64,000 bases of DNA from positions 1 to 64,000 of the forward strand of contig JAGMCI010000008.1 of assembly GCA_023129325.1 (NCBI GenBank), written 5' to 3'. Origin of the DNA: Caldifarciminota bacterium (lineage in GTDB: Bacteria; Hydrothermota; UBA3073; JACQXS01; JAGMCI01). A model generated the notes under the pieces. That model was not told the DNA's origin, ran no database searches, and worked only from the letters and a program-made list of their open reading frames with translations. Both the position numbers and the translations under genes were made by a program. This document shows positions 42,398-50,900 of this stretch, piece after piece; the stretch's first letter is position 1, and each line of letters begins with the position of its first letter.

Positions 42398-43474
42398 TTA
42401 CTTTCTAAGTTCCTTATAAGGGAACCCTTTTTTCTGGTGCCAGGCTTTTGGATTTTTGAAGTAATTTGTTATTTCGGCATACTCTTCATCAGTTAAACAA
42501 GTTATGAGTCGGGGAATAGCAGTTGAAAGAGCGGCATCCCGATTTGTTAAATAATGAAGATTTACACCTTTTGATTTTAAAGTTTCTTTCCCTTTTTGCT
42601 GTCTGTCAAAGATTACAAGACAATCATTGACTTGGGCACCCCGTGCCTTAAGCTCATTTATCACTCTTTCCTTCCCCCAACCCTTGACAATAGTATCATC
42701 AACAAGGAGAACCTTTTTCATATAAATTTCGTGTTCCTTTATCTCAAGTAGAGAAGCTTCTTTATATTTTTTTTCACGCCTTGTAAAAAATGATGGTTTA
42801 TTAAGCTTCTCGCCAAGCAAAGTGCCAAATTGGATACCTCCTGATTCAATACTGCAGATGATATCAAAATCTAACTTGCTTATAAGAGTGGCTGCTTCAC
42901 TTATTATAAAATCATTGTATCTATTATATCTGGATAAACACTTAACATCAATGTAGAATGGACTATAATTTTTTCGTTCATCAACTTTAAAAAAAGGCTT
43001 TAAGTCTCCCAGACTTACCTTGATAGCGCCAATTTGCCATAAAAGGGCGGCAATAATTTCATTGAGGCTACCTTTTACATTTTCCATTATGTATTCAATG
43101 TCCTCTTTCACTTCTTTTTGGTCCCTAAAGATTCTGTAAAATTTCTTCGCCTCTTGTTCATTTTGTAACTCTATGGAAATGCCAGTAGTAGTGAGGCTAT
43201 AAATTATAAAGTGTAGTAATGTGGGCTTATCTTGACACAATATTGGATAAGTATAGGCATTGGCTTCGCTCTTGCATAAGCCAATTTTTATTGCCTTCTC
43301 GTTAATTTTGCTCTTGTATAGATTAAATATATCTTTTGCAAGAGTATCAAGTTCTTTTAATTCAAAAGTCGTCGGCGAAGATGCTTTAATGATATTTCTT
43401 TTCTGCTTACCGGAAGATTTATCCGGCGAGCAGGTAATTTCAATCTTATTAAATGTGAGCTGTGTTAACTTCAT
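42398..43474 (-). CDS. orotate-phosphoribosyltransferase-like protein with a long N-terminal extension
   Basis: The C-terminal part (about 175-330) is a type I phosphoribosyltransferase: DIICSIESGGIQFGTLLGEKL and the PRPP loop KVLLVDDTIVKGWGKERVINELKARGAQV followed by CLVIFDRQQKGKETL, as in OPRT (PyrE). The first 170 residues are an extra domain (FNKIEITCSPD, ASSPTTFELKELDTLAKDIFNLYKS) with no match I can name. At 358 residues it is much longer than PyrE (about 200). It may be a true OPRT with a fused domain or another phosphoribosyltransferase. It is followed, across a 72-base repeat, by the PHP-family gene. Confidence 0.72.
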   Translation of the reverse strand: MKLTQLTFNKIEITCSPDKSSGKQKRNIIKASSPTTFELKELDTLAKDIFNLYKSKINEKAIKIGLCKSEANAYTYPILCQDKPTLLHFIIYSLTTTGISIELQNEQEAKKFYRIFRDQKEVKEDIEYIMENVKGSLNEIIAALLWQIGAIKVSLGDLKPFFKVDERKNYSPFYIDVKCLSRYNRYNDFIISEAATLISKLDFDIICSIESGGIQFGTLLGEKLNKPSFFTRREKKYKEASLLEIKEHEIYMKKVLLVDDTIVKGWGKERVINELKARGAQVNDCLVIFDRQQKGKETLKSKGVNLHYLTNRDAALSTAIPRLITCLTDEEYAEITNYFKNPKAWHQKKGFPYKELRK

Positions 43475-43496
43475 GGCACTCTATCAACTAAATTTA

Positions 43497-43546
43497 TAGC
43501 CACTGATTACACAGATTATTTATTGAAATCCGTGTAATCTGTGGCT
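43497..43546. repeat. perfectly placed CACAGATTACACGGATT inverted repeat
   Basis: AGCCACTGATTACACAGATT and AATCCGTGTAATCTGTGGCT are near-perfect complements with a 10-base loop, filling the gap between two minus-strand genes. Confidence 0.75.
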
Positions 43547-44398
43547 TCATCTCTGAACTGTCGCTGGTTGAAATTGATGTGCTTCTACTCTGAAAACTTT
43601 AAGTTCTAACTTATTCAAAGTATCAAGCGCTTCTTTAATTCCTAATCCTAAGTGTTCTGGTTTATGAGCATCAGAGCCGATAGTTAAAATTGGATGAGGA
43701 TTATTCTTATGTAGTTTCTTTAATATCAAAGGCGATGGATAGAGTTCATTAAACCCCCTCTTTTTGCCACCTGAATTTGTATTTACCTCAATTGGCATCG
43801 CTCTGGATTTAATCAATTTAATTATTTTATCTATATAGGGTTCTGCTTCCTTAATTAACTTATCGCCATAATGGTAAAATCCATACTTTTTATATACATC
43901 AAGATGTGCCACACAATCAAATAATCCTGATTTTATTAAAGCTTCAAGCAAGGCAAAATACTTTTTGCATAATTCACCTGGAGCAATAGTTTTGAAATAA
44001 GCATAACACTCTCTGTGGTCTGATATAGCTATATGGTCTACACAATGAATAGCTCCAAGTATAAAATCAAACTCATATTTATTCAGAAATTCTCTTAATT
44101 CATTTTCAATCTCAAACTCGTAGCCTACTTCTATTCCTGCTTTAATTTTAAGGTCTGGATATTTATTTTTTGCATTTTTTAGGTCTTTGAGATAAATTTC
44201 AATCCAATTTGATTTCATTGAAACGATTTGATTACCTATTCGTACCTTATCATCAAGCTTTTTTCTTACCGGGTCAATCTCAAAATGTGGTGTAAAACAA
44301 ATTTCCTCAAGACCAAATTTTGTTGCACGTTCGCAGTATTCTTCTATAGTCCCTTTTGCATCCAGTGAATAATAAGGATGTATATGATAGTCAATCAT
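43547..44398 (-). CDS. PHP-domain phosphoesterase (histidinol-phosphatase HisJ-type)
   Basis: 283 residues with the metal-binding motifs of the PHP fold: MIDYHIHPYYSLDAKGTIEEYC, EICFTPHFEIDP, KAGIEVGYEFE, FILGAIHCVDHIA, DCVAHLDVYKKYG, PIEVNTNSGG and TIGSDAHKPEHLG. This set matches HisJ-type histidinol-phosphate phosphatases, but other phosphate-ester substrates are possible and no his gene is nearby. The start is one base from the mgtE stop, so the two are cotranscribed. The last residues are encoded up to the inverted repeat. Confidence 0.86.
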   Translation of the reverse strand: MIDYHIHPYYSLDAKGTIEEYCERATKFGLEEICFTPHFEIDPVRKKLDDKVRIGNQIVSMKSNWIEIYLKDLKNAKNKYPDLKIKAGIEVGYEFEIENELREFLNKYEFDFILGAIHCVDHIAISDHRECYAYFKTIAPGELCKKYFALLEALIKSGLFDCVAHLDVYKKYGFYHYGDKLIKEAEPYIDKIIKLIKSRAMPIEVNTNSGGKKRGFNELYPSPLILKKLHKNNPHPILTIGSDAHKPEHLGLGIKEALDTLNKLELKVFRVEAHQFQPATVQR

Positions 44399-44399
44399 C

Positions 44400-45731
44400 T
44401 TATTGCATTATTTTCACAGCTACACTAAAGTAGATGAGAAGTGAAGTTATATCCATAATTGTAGTAACCAGGGGACCTGATGTTAATGCTGGGTCAAAGC
44501 CCAATTTTTTAAACACAATTGGGAGTAAACCGCCAAGAGTTGTGGCAACAGTAATTGCTGCAGTCATTGAAAGTCCAACCGTAAGACCAAGCATAAGTGC
44601 TCTTTGACCCGCGAATGCCCTTATTGAAGCTACAATTCCAAGTCCAATTCCAACCAATATTCCTATTAAGAATTCTTTTCTTACGACTCGCCAGATGTGA
44701 CTTAATTTTATTTCTGCTGTAGCTAACCCTCGTATTACAACACTTGCTGCCTGGATTCCAGCATTTCCAGCACACCCAAGAAGTAAGGGAATAAAGATAG
44801 CAAGTGTTACCATTTTTTGCAAGACAGTAGAAAAGCTCTGAATTACAAATCCAGAGCCAAAACTGGCTAATAAAAGAACGATGAGCCATACAATTCTTGA
44901 CTTTGCTATATTTAGCGTACTCGTAGACAGATAATCTTCAGGTGGCTTTCCTGCAGCTCCAAATTTATAAGCATCTTCTGTATATTCATCTTCAATTACA
45001 TCAATCACATCATCAACTGTAACAATTCCATGGAGACTCTTGTTTTTATCAACAACTGGAATAGAAGGAAGGTCGTATTTGGAGATAAGATTAGATACCT
45101 TTTCCTGGTCCATATTTAAAGGAACAGATGGTATTTTATCCATAATTTTCTTAATAGGCGTTGAAGGTGGAGAAACGATAATGTCTTTTAAATCGATAAT
45201 ACCCAACAATTGTTTTCTTTTATTAAGGACATAAACTTGATAAAAGTCAAAATCAACTTCTTGTTTTCTCAAAAAATCTATTGCGTCTCCTGTAGTAACT
45301 GAATCTGGAACCCAGGCAAATTCAGTTGTCATAATTCCACCAGCTGTTTCTGGAGGATACTTAACAAGTTCCTTTACATCTTTTACCTCCTCAGCTTCCA
45401 TGAATGCGAGAAAGTGCTTTGCATCTTCTTCAGGGAGTTGTTCAAATAAATCTGCACGCTCATCCGGCGCCATCTCATTTAAAATCTTAACAGCCCTATT
45501 TTCATCAAGTAATTTCAAAATTTCAATCTCATCCCGAGGGTCTAAATGTTCAAATACCTCATATGAAGTCTCAAGGTCAAGTAAATTGAAAAGCACAACT
45601 TGTAAAGAAATAGGTAGTTCTTCAATTAGGCTGGCAATATCAACTGGTTCTGACTCGGAGAGCAAGGCTTTAAGGGAATCAAAATCTTTATTCTCTAAAA
45701 GTTCTTTCACTTCTGGTAGAAGGAGTTGCAT
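44400..45731 (-). CDS. mgtE: magnesium transporter MgtE
   Basis: 443 residues: an N-terminal helical domain with LIEELPISLQVVLFNLLD and the repeated DERADLFEQLP pattern, two CBS domains (ETAGGIMTTEFAWVPDSVT ... and IMDKIPSVPLN ... IPVVDKNKSLHGIVTVDDVIDVIEDE), a connecting helix and five membrane helices with the pore motif PLLLGCAGNAGIQAA and SGPLVTTIMDITSLLIYF. MgtE is a dimeric Mg2+ channel closed by Mg2+ bound to the cytoplasmic domains. Length and layout are normal. No Mg-sensing leader RNA is apparent upstream. Confidence 0.95.
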   Translation of the reverse strand: MQLLLPEVKELLENKDFDSLKALLSESEPVDIASLIEELPISLQVVLFNLLDLETSYEVFEHLDPRDEIEILKLLDENRAVKILNEMAPDERADLFEQLPEEDAKHFLAFMEAEEVKDVKELVKYPPETAGGIMTTEFAWVPDSVTTGDAIDFLRKQEVDFDFYQVYVLNKRKQLLGIIDLKDIIVSPPSTPIKKIMDKIPSVPLNMDQEKVSNLISKYDLPSIPVVDKNKSLHGIVTVDDVIDVIEDEYTEDAYKFGAAGKPPEDYLSTSTLNIAKSRIVWLIVLLLASFGSGFVIQSFSTVLQKMVTLAIFIPLLLGCAGNAGIQAASVVIRGLATAEIKLSHIWRVVRKEFLIGILVGIGLGIVASIRAFAGQRALMLGLTVGLSMTAAITVATTLGGLLPIVFKKLGFDPALTSGPLVTTIMDITSLLIYFSVAVKIMQ

Positions 45732-45778
45732 ATTGACCAGAACTTACCACATCTTTCCTATTTGTCAACTTTTTTCTC

Positions 45779-45806
45779 TTGACAAATTAGTTCTGTGAGA
45801 TATATA
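45779..45806 (+). promoter_or_regulatory. promoter of tsaC
   Basis: TTGACA, 16 bases, TATATA, divergent from mgtE. The leader to the ATG at 45899 is about 85 bases and consists of CACAAAG/CTTTGTG repeat DNA. A weaker TTGACA/TAAGTT pair for mgtE lies on the other strand (45768-45741). Confidence 0.5.
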
Positions 45807-45898
45807 TTAAGTAACTACGAATTACACAAAGTTATTTTAAAAGTCTTTGTGAACTTTGTGGTAAAAAATCTGTGCGTTCTGTGGTTAATTAAACTACA

Positions 45899-46513
45899 AT
45901 GATAAAAAAGGCAATCCGGGTGCTTGAAAAAGGGGGAATTATTGGATTTCCAACAGATACTGTGTATGGAATTGGATGTGATGCCTACGATAAAAAAGCT
46001 GTTGAAAGAATATATGAACTAAAAAAGAGACCACTACACAAACCATTGATTCTTTTTATAAAAGATAAGACTGAACTTCCTAAATATGTTACTTCTATTC
46101 CAAAAGTTGCTCTGAAACTTATAGATAAATTTTGGCCCGGTGCATTGACGCTTATTTTTAAAGCTAAATCCAACTGCCCAATAAAGGGACCTAATTCAAC
46201 AATTGGCATACGGATACCAGGTTGTGAACCAATACTTGAAATTCTACATTCCTACAAAAACCCTCTTGCTACAACGAGTGCTAACCTTAATGGCACTAAA
46301 GCACCTATAAAAGACTTAGAGGTAAACATTAAACCTGATTTTATTATTAAGGGGGGTGGCTCTGATGAAGGCTTACCTGTGAGCCATAGCTTTAGCGAAG
46401 GCTTACCTTCAACTATTCTTGACATAACTTGTTCACCTCCTGCTTTGTTAAGAGAAGGCAAAATTAAAAAATCAACTCTAAAGTCAATAGTCACAGAAAC
46501 ACAGATGCCATAA
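45899..46513 (+). CDS. tsaC: threonylcarbamoyl-AMP synthase (Sua5/YrdC/TsaC)
   Basis: 204 residues with the family motifs GGIIGFPTDTVYGIGCDA, KRPLHKPLILFI, FWPGALTLIF, IGIRIPGCEPI, PLATTSANLNGTKAP and STILDI. TsaC makes threonylcarbamoyl-AMP for the t6A modification of tRNAs. Between the usual GG and LPSTILDI motifs there is an extra piece SDEGLPVSHSFSEG caused by a palindromic element (46379-46406) with a duplicated GAAGGCTTACCT, so the loop has grown by about 13 residues. No clear ribosome-binding site precedes the ATG. Confidence 0.9.
   Translation: MIKKAIRVLEKGGIIGFPTDTVYGIGCDAYDKKAVERIYELKKRPLHKPLILFIKDKTELPKYVTSIPKVALKLIDKFWPGALTLIFKAKSNCPIKGPNSTIGIRIPGCEPILEILHSYKNPLATTSANLNGTKAPIKDLEVNIKPDFIIKGGGSDEGLPVSHSFSEGLPSTILDITCSPPALLREGKIKKSTLKSIVTETQMP
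46368..46407. repeat. palindromic insertion in tsaC
   Basis: GTGAGCC-ATAGCTTTAGCGA-GGCTTAC, an imperfect palindrome, with the direct repeat GAAGGCTTACC on each side. Confidence 0.65.
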
Positions 46514-46830
46514 ATCCGAAATCCTAATTTCTAAATCCTAAACAATGCCTAAATTCTAATTCTTCAAATTCCAAACTTTTGGGAATTGGAATTTGGGATT
46601 TGTTTAGAATTTCGGATTTCGTGCTTAGGATTTAGGTTTTTAAATCAGGTGTGCAAAAATTGCATACTTATCCGTCAGCTGACGGATAATAATAAGAACT
46701 ACAAATTTCACAGATTGCGATGTTGCTTTAATCTGTGTAATCAGTGGCGGTATTTTGTAGCAATTGTCACGAATTTTGCTTATATATAAATTAGAAAGAG
46801 AATAAAAAAATAAAGTTTTCTTGACTAAAT
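46514..46830. repeat. intergenic inverted-repeat block
   Basis: A long imperfect inverted repeat of AAATCCGAAATCCTAA / TTTAGAATTTCGGATTT type (46513-46640) is followed by an ACAGATTGCG / TAATCTGTGTAATCAGTGG pair (46700-46748). The plus frame at 46586 is repeat-derived. No gene is supported. Confidence 0.65.
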
Positions 46831-46832
46831 AC

Positions 46833-46860
46833 TTGACAAATGGGAAAAATGAAATATAGT
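46833..46860 (+). promoter_or_regulatory. promoter of the retropepsin-like gene
   Basis: TTGACA, 16 bases, TATAGT. A hairpin TAGAAGT ... ACTTCTA (46911-46932) lies in the long leader. The promoter is nearly the same as that at 47406. Confidence 0.6.
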
Positions 46861-46993
46861 TATATAAGGAGAATGCTACAAAAAAGAGCTATCATTTTTA
46901 AGAAGTATAATAGAAGTTGTTTTAGACTTCTATAGTATGAATAACTTGCCTGGTTCAGTTAGGTGCAGGTGGTTGAAAGGCTAATTTAGCAAA

Positions 46994-47416
46994 ATGAGGA
47001 TTATAAAAGAAATAGAGATTGAAGGTAAGAAGGCACAAGCCTTATTCGATACTGGCTCATTTCATACTTATGTTGTGAAGCGAGTTCTGGATGAGAGGCA
47101 TGTGAGTTGGATATCTGTCACACCTTATAAGATAGGATTAGGCGGAAAGGAAATTCAAGTGGACAAATGTTGTATTATTCGGGGTAAAATTGAAGGATAT
47201 GCATTTCATTCGGAGGTCACTCCCATTGATGACTTGGGAAAAGTAGATGGAAAAATCCTTGACACAATTATAGGTGCTGAAACAATGGAAGCTTGGGAAA
47301 TAAAGTTAGACCCAAAAAATGGAACCCTTGATTTAGAAGGTTTAAAAAGGAGAGTATTTACTGAATATTTTATAATGAAAAATGAACCACAGAGAAAAAA
47401 TAGGCTTGACAAATGA
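46994..47416 (+). CDS. retropepsin-like (clan AA) aspartic protease
   Basis: 140 residues. The N-terminal EIEGKKAQALFDTGSFHTYV carries the catalytic Asp-Thr-Gly, followed by the beta pattern VTPYKIGLGGKEIQVDKCCIIRGKIEGYAFHSEVTPIDDLG and the hydrophobic-hydrophobic-Gly motif DTIIGAETMEAWEIKLD. The single DTG implies an active homodimer. Such proteins are found in many bacteria with no known substrate. No ribosome-binding site is clear. Its stop codon overlaps the promoter of the next gene. Confidence 0.82.
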   Translation: MRIIKEIEIEGKKAQALFDTGSFHTYVVKRVLDERHVSWISVTPYKIGLGGKEIQVDKCCIIRGKIEGYAFHSEVTPIDDLGKVDGKILDTIIGAETMEAWEIKLDPKNGTLDLEGLKRRVFTEYFIMKNEPQRKNRLDK

Positions 47417-47433
47417 GAAAAATGAATTATATA
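47406..47433 (+). promoter_or_regulatory. promoter of the small helical protein gene
   Basis: TTGACA, 16 bases, TATATA; the spacer AATGAGAAAAATGAAT differs from that at 46833 by two bases. Confidence 0.6.
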
Positions 47434-47448
47434 TTAAATGGAGAGTAA

Positions 47449-47841
47449 ATGAATAAATATATAAAAGAGGCTAAAAGATATTATCAAATAGCTCTAAAAG
47501 AGATTGAGGAATCAAGCAAGAATGGCAACCCCGCACATAACTTATGTGCGGGGGAGATGGCAGTCGATGGTTGTGAGAAAGGATGGCTTTCTCTAAATCT
47601 TGCAATTAAGGCTATGTTTTTAAAAAAAGGAGCAGGAGAAAATAAATTGCCCAAAGACTACAGAGGGATGAGGTTTTTTCTTAAGAAATATGGGGATAGA
47701 GATTCGAGGAAAATGTTCAACAGTGCTTTTAGAATATTACATATAGATGGGTTCTGGGAGAGGGATGTGGACTATGGAGAGGCTTTCACAGTTCTTGAGG
47801 ATGTTAAGGAATACATTAAGAAGATAGAAAATGATAACTAA
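47449..47841 (+). CDS. small helical protein, HEPN-like
   Basis: 130 residues, all helical: YIKEAKRYYQIALKEIEESS, then VDGCEKGWLSLNLAIKAMFLKKG, LPKDYRGMRFFLKKYG and EAFTVLEDVKEYIKKIEND. The layout resembles HEPN/PaREP1-type four-helix bundles, but the RxxxxH nuclease motif is not seen, so a toxin role is not supported. A palindrome is read in frame as PAHNLCAG in the loop between the first two helices. GGAG precedes the ATG. It has its own promoter almost identical to that of the preceding gene. Confidence 0.6.
   Translation: MNKYIKEAKRYYQIALKEIEESSKNGNPAHNLCAGEMAVDGCEKGWLSLNLAIKAMFLKKGAGENKLPKDYRGMRFFLKKYGDRDSRKMFNSAFRILHIDGFWERDVDYGEAFTVLEDVKEYIKKIENDN
47529..47553. repeat. in-frame palindrome encoding PAHNLCAG
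   Basis: CCCCGCACATAA-CT-TATGTGCGGGG style palindrome; the same element is non-coding at 41809-41835. Confidence 0.8.
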
Positions 47842-47854
47842 TAACCAATTACTA

Positions 47855-47903
47855 ATCCCGATGAATCGGGATCCTCGGTATTCTAATCCCGACAAAGTCG
47901 GGA
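47855..47903. repeat. two CCCGA...TCGGG palindromes before the giant T9SS gene
   Basis: ATCCCGATGAATCGGGAT (47855-47872) and ATCCCGACAAAGTCGGGA (47885-47902), then a single ATCGGGAT half. Confidence 0.75.
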
Positions 47904-47939
47904 AGAACATCGGGATAACCGTCTTTAACTGGAGGGATT

Positions 47940-50900
47940 ATGAAAAAATTTAAAGTCTTATCAATACTTGGTGTTTTAGCGGCGGGCTTTCTTTTCCTTG
48001 CCAGTCAAAGCTCTTCTCCTGATAATCAATCTCCAAAGAAAGTAGTTCAACTTATGCGGATGATGAGCAAGCGAGCGGCAAGTGTGGAAAGGGCTGACAA
48101 GATTGAGTGGACAACCGCAAGGGTTGTCCCTACAAAGGGCGAACCTGTGGGGATAGGGCTTGCCCCTGTCCACAAAAAGCCACGGAAGGCTTATGAGCTT
48201 GGGAAGCCAGTTCCTTACAGCCCCCGCTATGGCAGACCACACAAATTCATTGAAGAAACTATACCTATGGAAGAATATTGGGGAGAACCTGCACTTCCTG
48301 AAGGTCCAAAGGTTACTACAACATGGGAAGGAGACCAATCTTCGAAGTCATGGAGTATTGCCGCTAACTGGGATAATGGAGTTCCAGGTGAGAACGATGA
48401 TGTTATAATTCCTGATGGCACTCCTCCTTGCACACTTTCAGTAGAAGGTAATTGCTACAATCTAAAAGTTGGAAGCAATGGTAAGCTCATTATGACAGTT
48501 GATGGATGGCTTAATGTTTATGGGGCTTCAATTATTGACAGTGGGACCGTAAAGGCACCACTTGATGACTTGGCAGACATTATGGTTCAAGGGAAGAAAG
48601 CTGTTATTGAGTGCATAATGGCTGGCGATTCTGTCTGGCATATAGATTTAAAGGTCTATCCGATGACACCTGCTACAGGTAACCGCATCGTTAGACTTGG
48701 TGCTGATACACATATTGAGGGCTTTCTGTCCATCGGACATCCATCATTTAATGCCAGCTATAAAAAAGCCAGTTTTTATTGCAGTAATGCTCCTGATAGC
48801 TTTAAATTGAATGTTCATGGTGATATTTATATCTGGAATGGCTTTAAGTTTGAGGAATGGGATAGTGAGTTAGAACAAGCGGATACTATCTGGTGCGGTG
48901 GCAGTTGGGCTAATGCCGGCGACTTTACAAGAAAAGTTGGCTACCCTGTAATCTTTTACGGAGATGAGGATACAATTGGACTTGGGTGGACTTATGAGGA
49001 AGTGACAGAGTTTGCTGATTTGACAGTAGTTGATACCGCTCACTATGTATTGGGGTATAACGAAATGGTCAAAGGTAATGCTGACATCAATGGCTATCTT
49101 GGTTTAAATGCTCAAGTATTACAGGTGGATACTAATGTGGCAGTTTCAGGGACGCTACATGTAGATGCCGGCTCTTATCTCTTACTTTCAGATGTCTCGG
49201 AAGTTGATGTAAATGATGGAGGTGTATTAAAGGCGATTGGGAATTCAGGAACAAAAGCAAATATAAGTGGAGCATCAATATCTGATTTTTATACACTTAA
49301 TATAAATTCAGGTGGTAAGATTTCAGCAAAGTATGCTAAATTTAATTATACTTGTGGAATTACTATAGCCGATGGTGCTACTATTGGTGGGCTTTCTTCA
49401 CGAGATAGTTTATATTACTGTGAATTTGGGCATACACAAGATAACGATACATTGCTTTGTATAATGAATGACCAGAAGGTTAATATCTGGGGGGCGTATT
49501 TCCCCCATTCAGCAACTGGGGCAAATAATGTTTATAGTAATAATACATTACCGGGAGCCGGTGGAGAGGACTCAATAATCTTCTGGAATTACTCGGGTCC
49601 ATTTTCAGGCACAGATTATGAACTTGACCCAACAGGACCAGATTCTGTAAATGGCATAATATTCTGGAAATTTGCTACTGGTCATTACAAAGGGAAGATA
49701 CTTGTATTTTATGATGATGATACTTATTGTGGGCCAAATGACCCGGATGTTGTGCGGACCAAGAATCACCTTGATGAGCTTGGCTATGCTGCTGATACAG
49801 TGAATATAGCTAATTATTCAACTTACTATTATCCAAATGAAGGGCACAAGTTCCAGATGCCCAATAAGGAGTGGGCAGAGGTTGTGTTTATGATAACAGC
49901 TGATGCCTCTGCTCCTCTTAATAATGCTGGACAGCGTGGCGCACTCATAAATTATGTGCTCTCGGGTGGCAGGCTATTTGTTTCAAGCGGGGACTTATGT
50001 TACGATACAAGAGGTGCAGATGGTTCTTTTGGAACCAACGATGATTGGCAGGCAACTTATTTTTGGCTCGTTCATGCGCCTTTTGAGCAGCAATGGATAA
50101 GTAACGATGAAGCAGACCATTTTGAACGCTGGACAGGAGGAACCACTCCGCCTTTAACCCTTATTCCAAATGACTTACCGGATATAATTAATTGCGATGC
50201 AGCTGACGACTGGCATACAGATGAATGCTATGTCAATAATATAGAGCCAGGTGTTATTGAATGGTGGTGTGCAGATGATAATGAGACATCAATATATCTG
50301 AGGTCTTATGAACTATTTAATACAAGACAGGTCTATCTTGCCACTACCGATACACATATGATTGTCACAGGCGGCGATGAATTGAAGAAAGATTTTATTG
50401 AAAATGTTATTTCCTGGCTATTGGAGCCAGTTAATTTGGTGCCTGATAAGCCAGTTCTTGTTGAAATATTTGATAATGCAGAACCCAAGATGGATGTTCT
50501 TGCTCAGGCAGTGTTTAAGTTTCATGGTGATGACCCGGAGAAGGACTTTATCCAATACAATTTTCAAACAGATGATGATTATTCTTTTGGCTCAATAGAT
50601 AAGAGCGATTGGACATCTTCTTATGCACCATTAGGAGAAGCTGCCTTTTATATGGATACCACAGGCTTAACCCAGGGCACAACTTACTGGTGGCGTGTAG
50701 CCGGTAAAGACCCTGCAGGTAGCCAGGATACATCTCTCTGGTCTGATTATAGGTCATTTACAGTTGCCAGTGCAGAGAGAATTGCAGAGGTAGATACATT
50801 TTTCACTCGCTGGTATCAAACAACAAATGAACAGTGGCTCACAAATACCTGTTATCAGGTAAAAGAATCAGCTGGCAGTTCTGTTCTTGGCGATTCTTGT

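Noticed and set aside
44400-45731. Mg-responsive riboswitch before mgtE
   Set aside because: The region upstream of mgtE is only about 50 bases to the divergent promoter and shows no M-box-like fold.
46586-46789. 67-codon plus-strand frame
   Set aside because: It covers two dispersed inverted repeats and is not preceded by a ribosome-binding site.
46994-47841. Toxin-antitoxin pair (retropepsin-like plus HEPN-like)
   Set aside because: The HEPN nuclease motif RxxxxH is not seen and each gene has its own promoter, so a toxin-antitoxin role is not supported.
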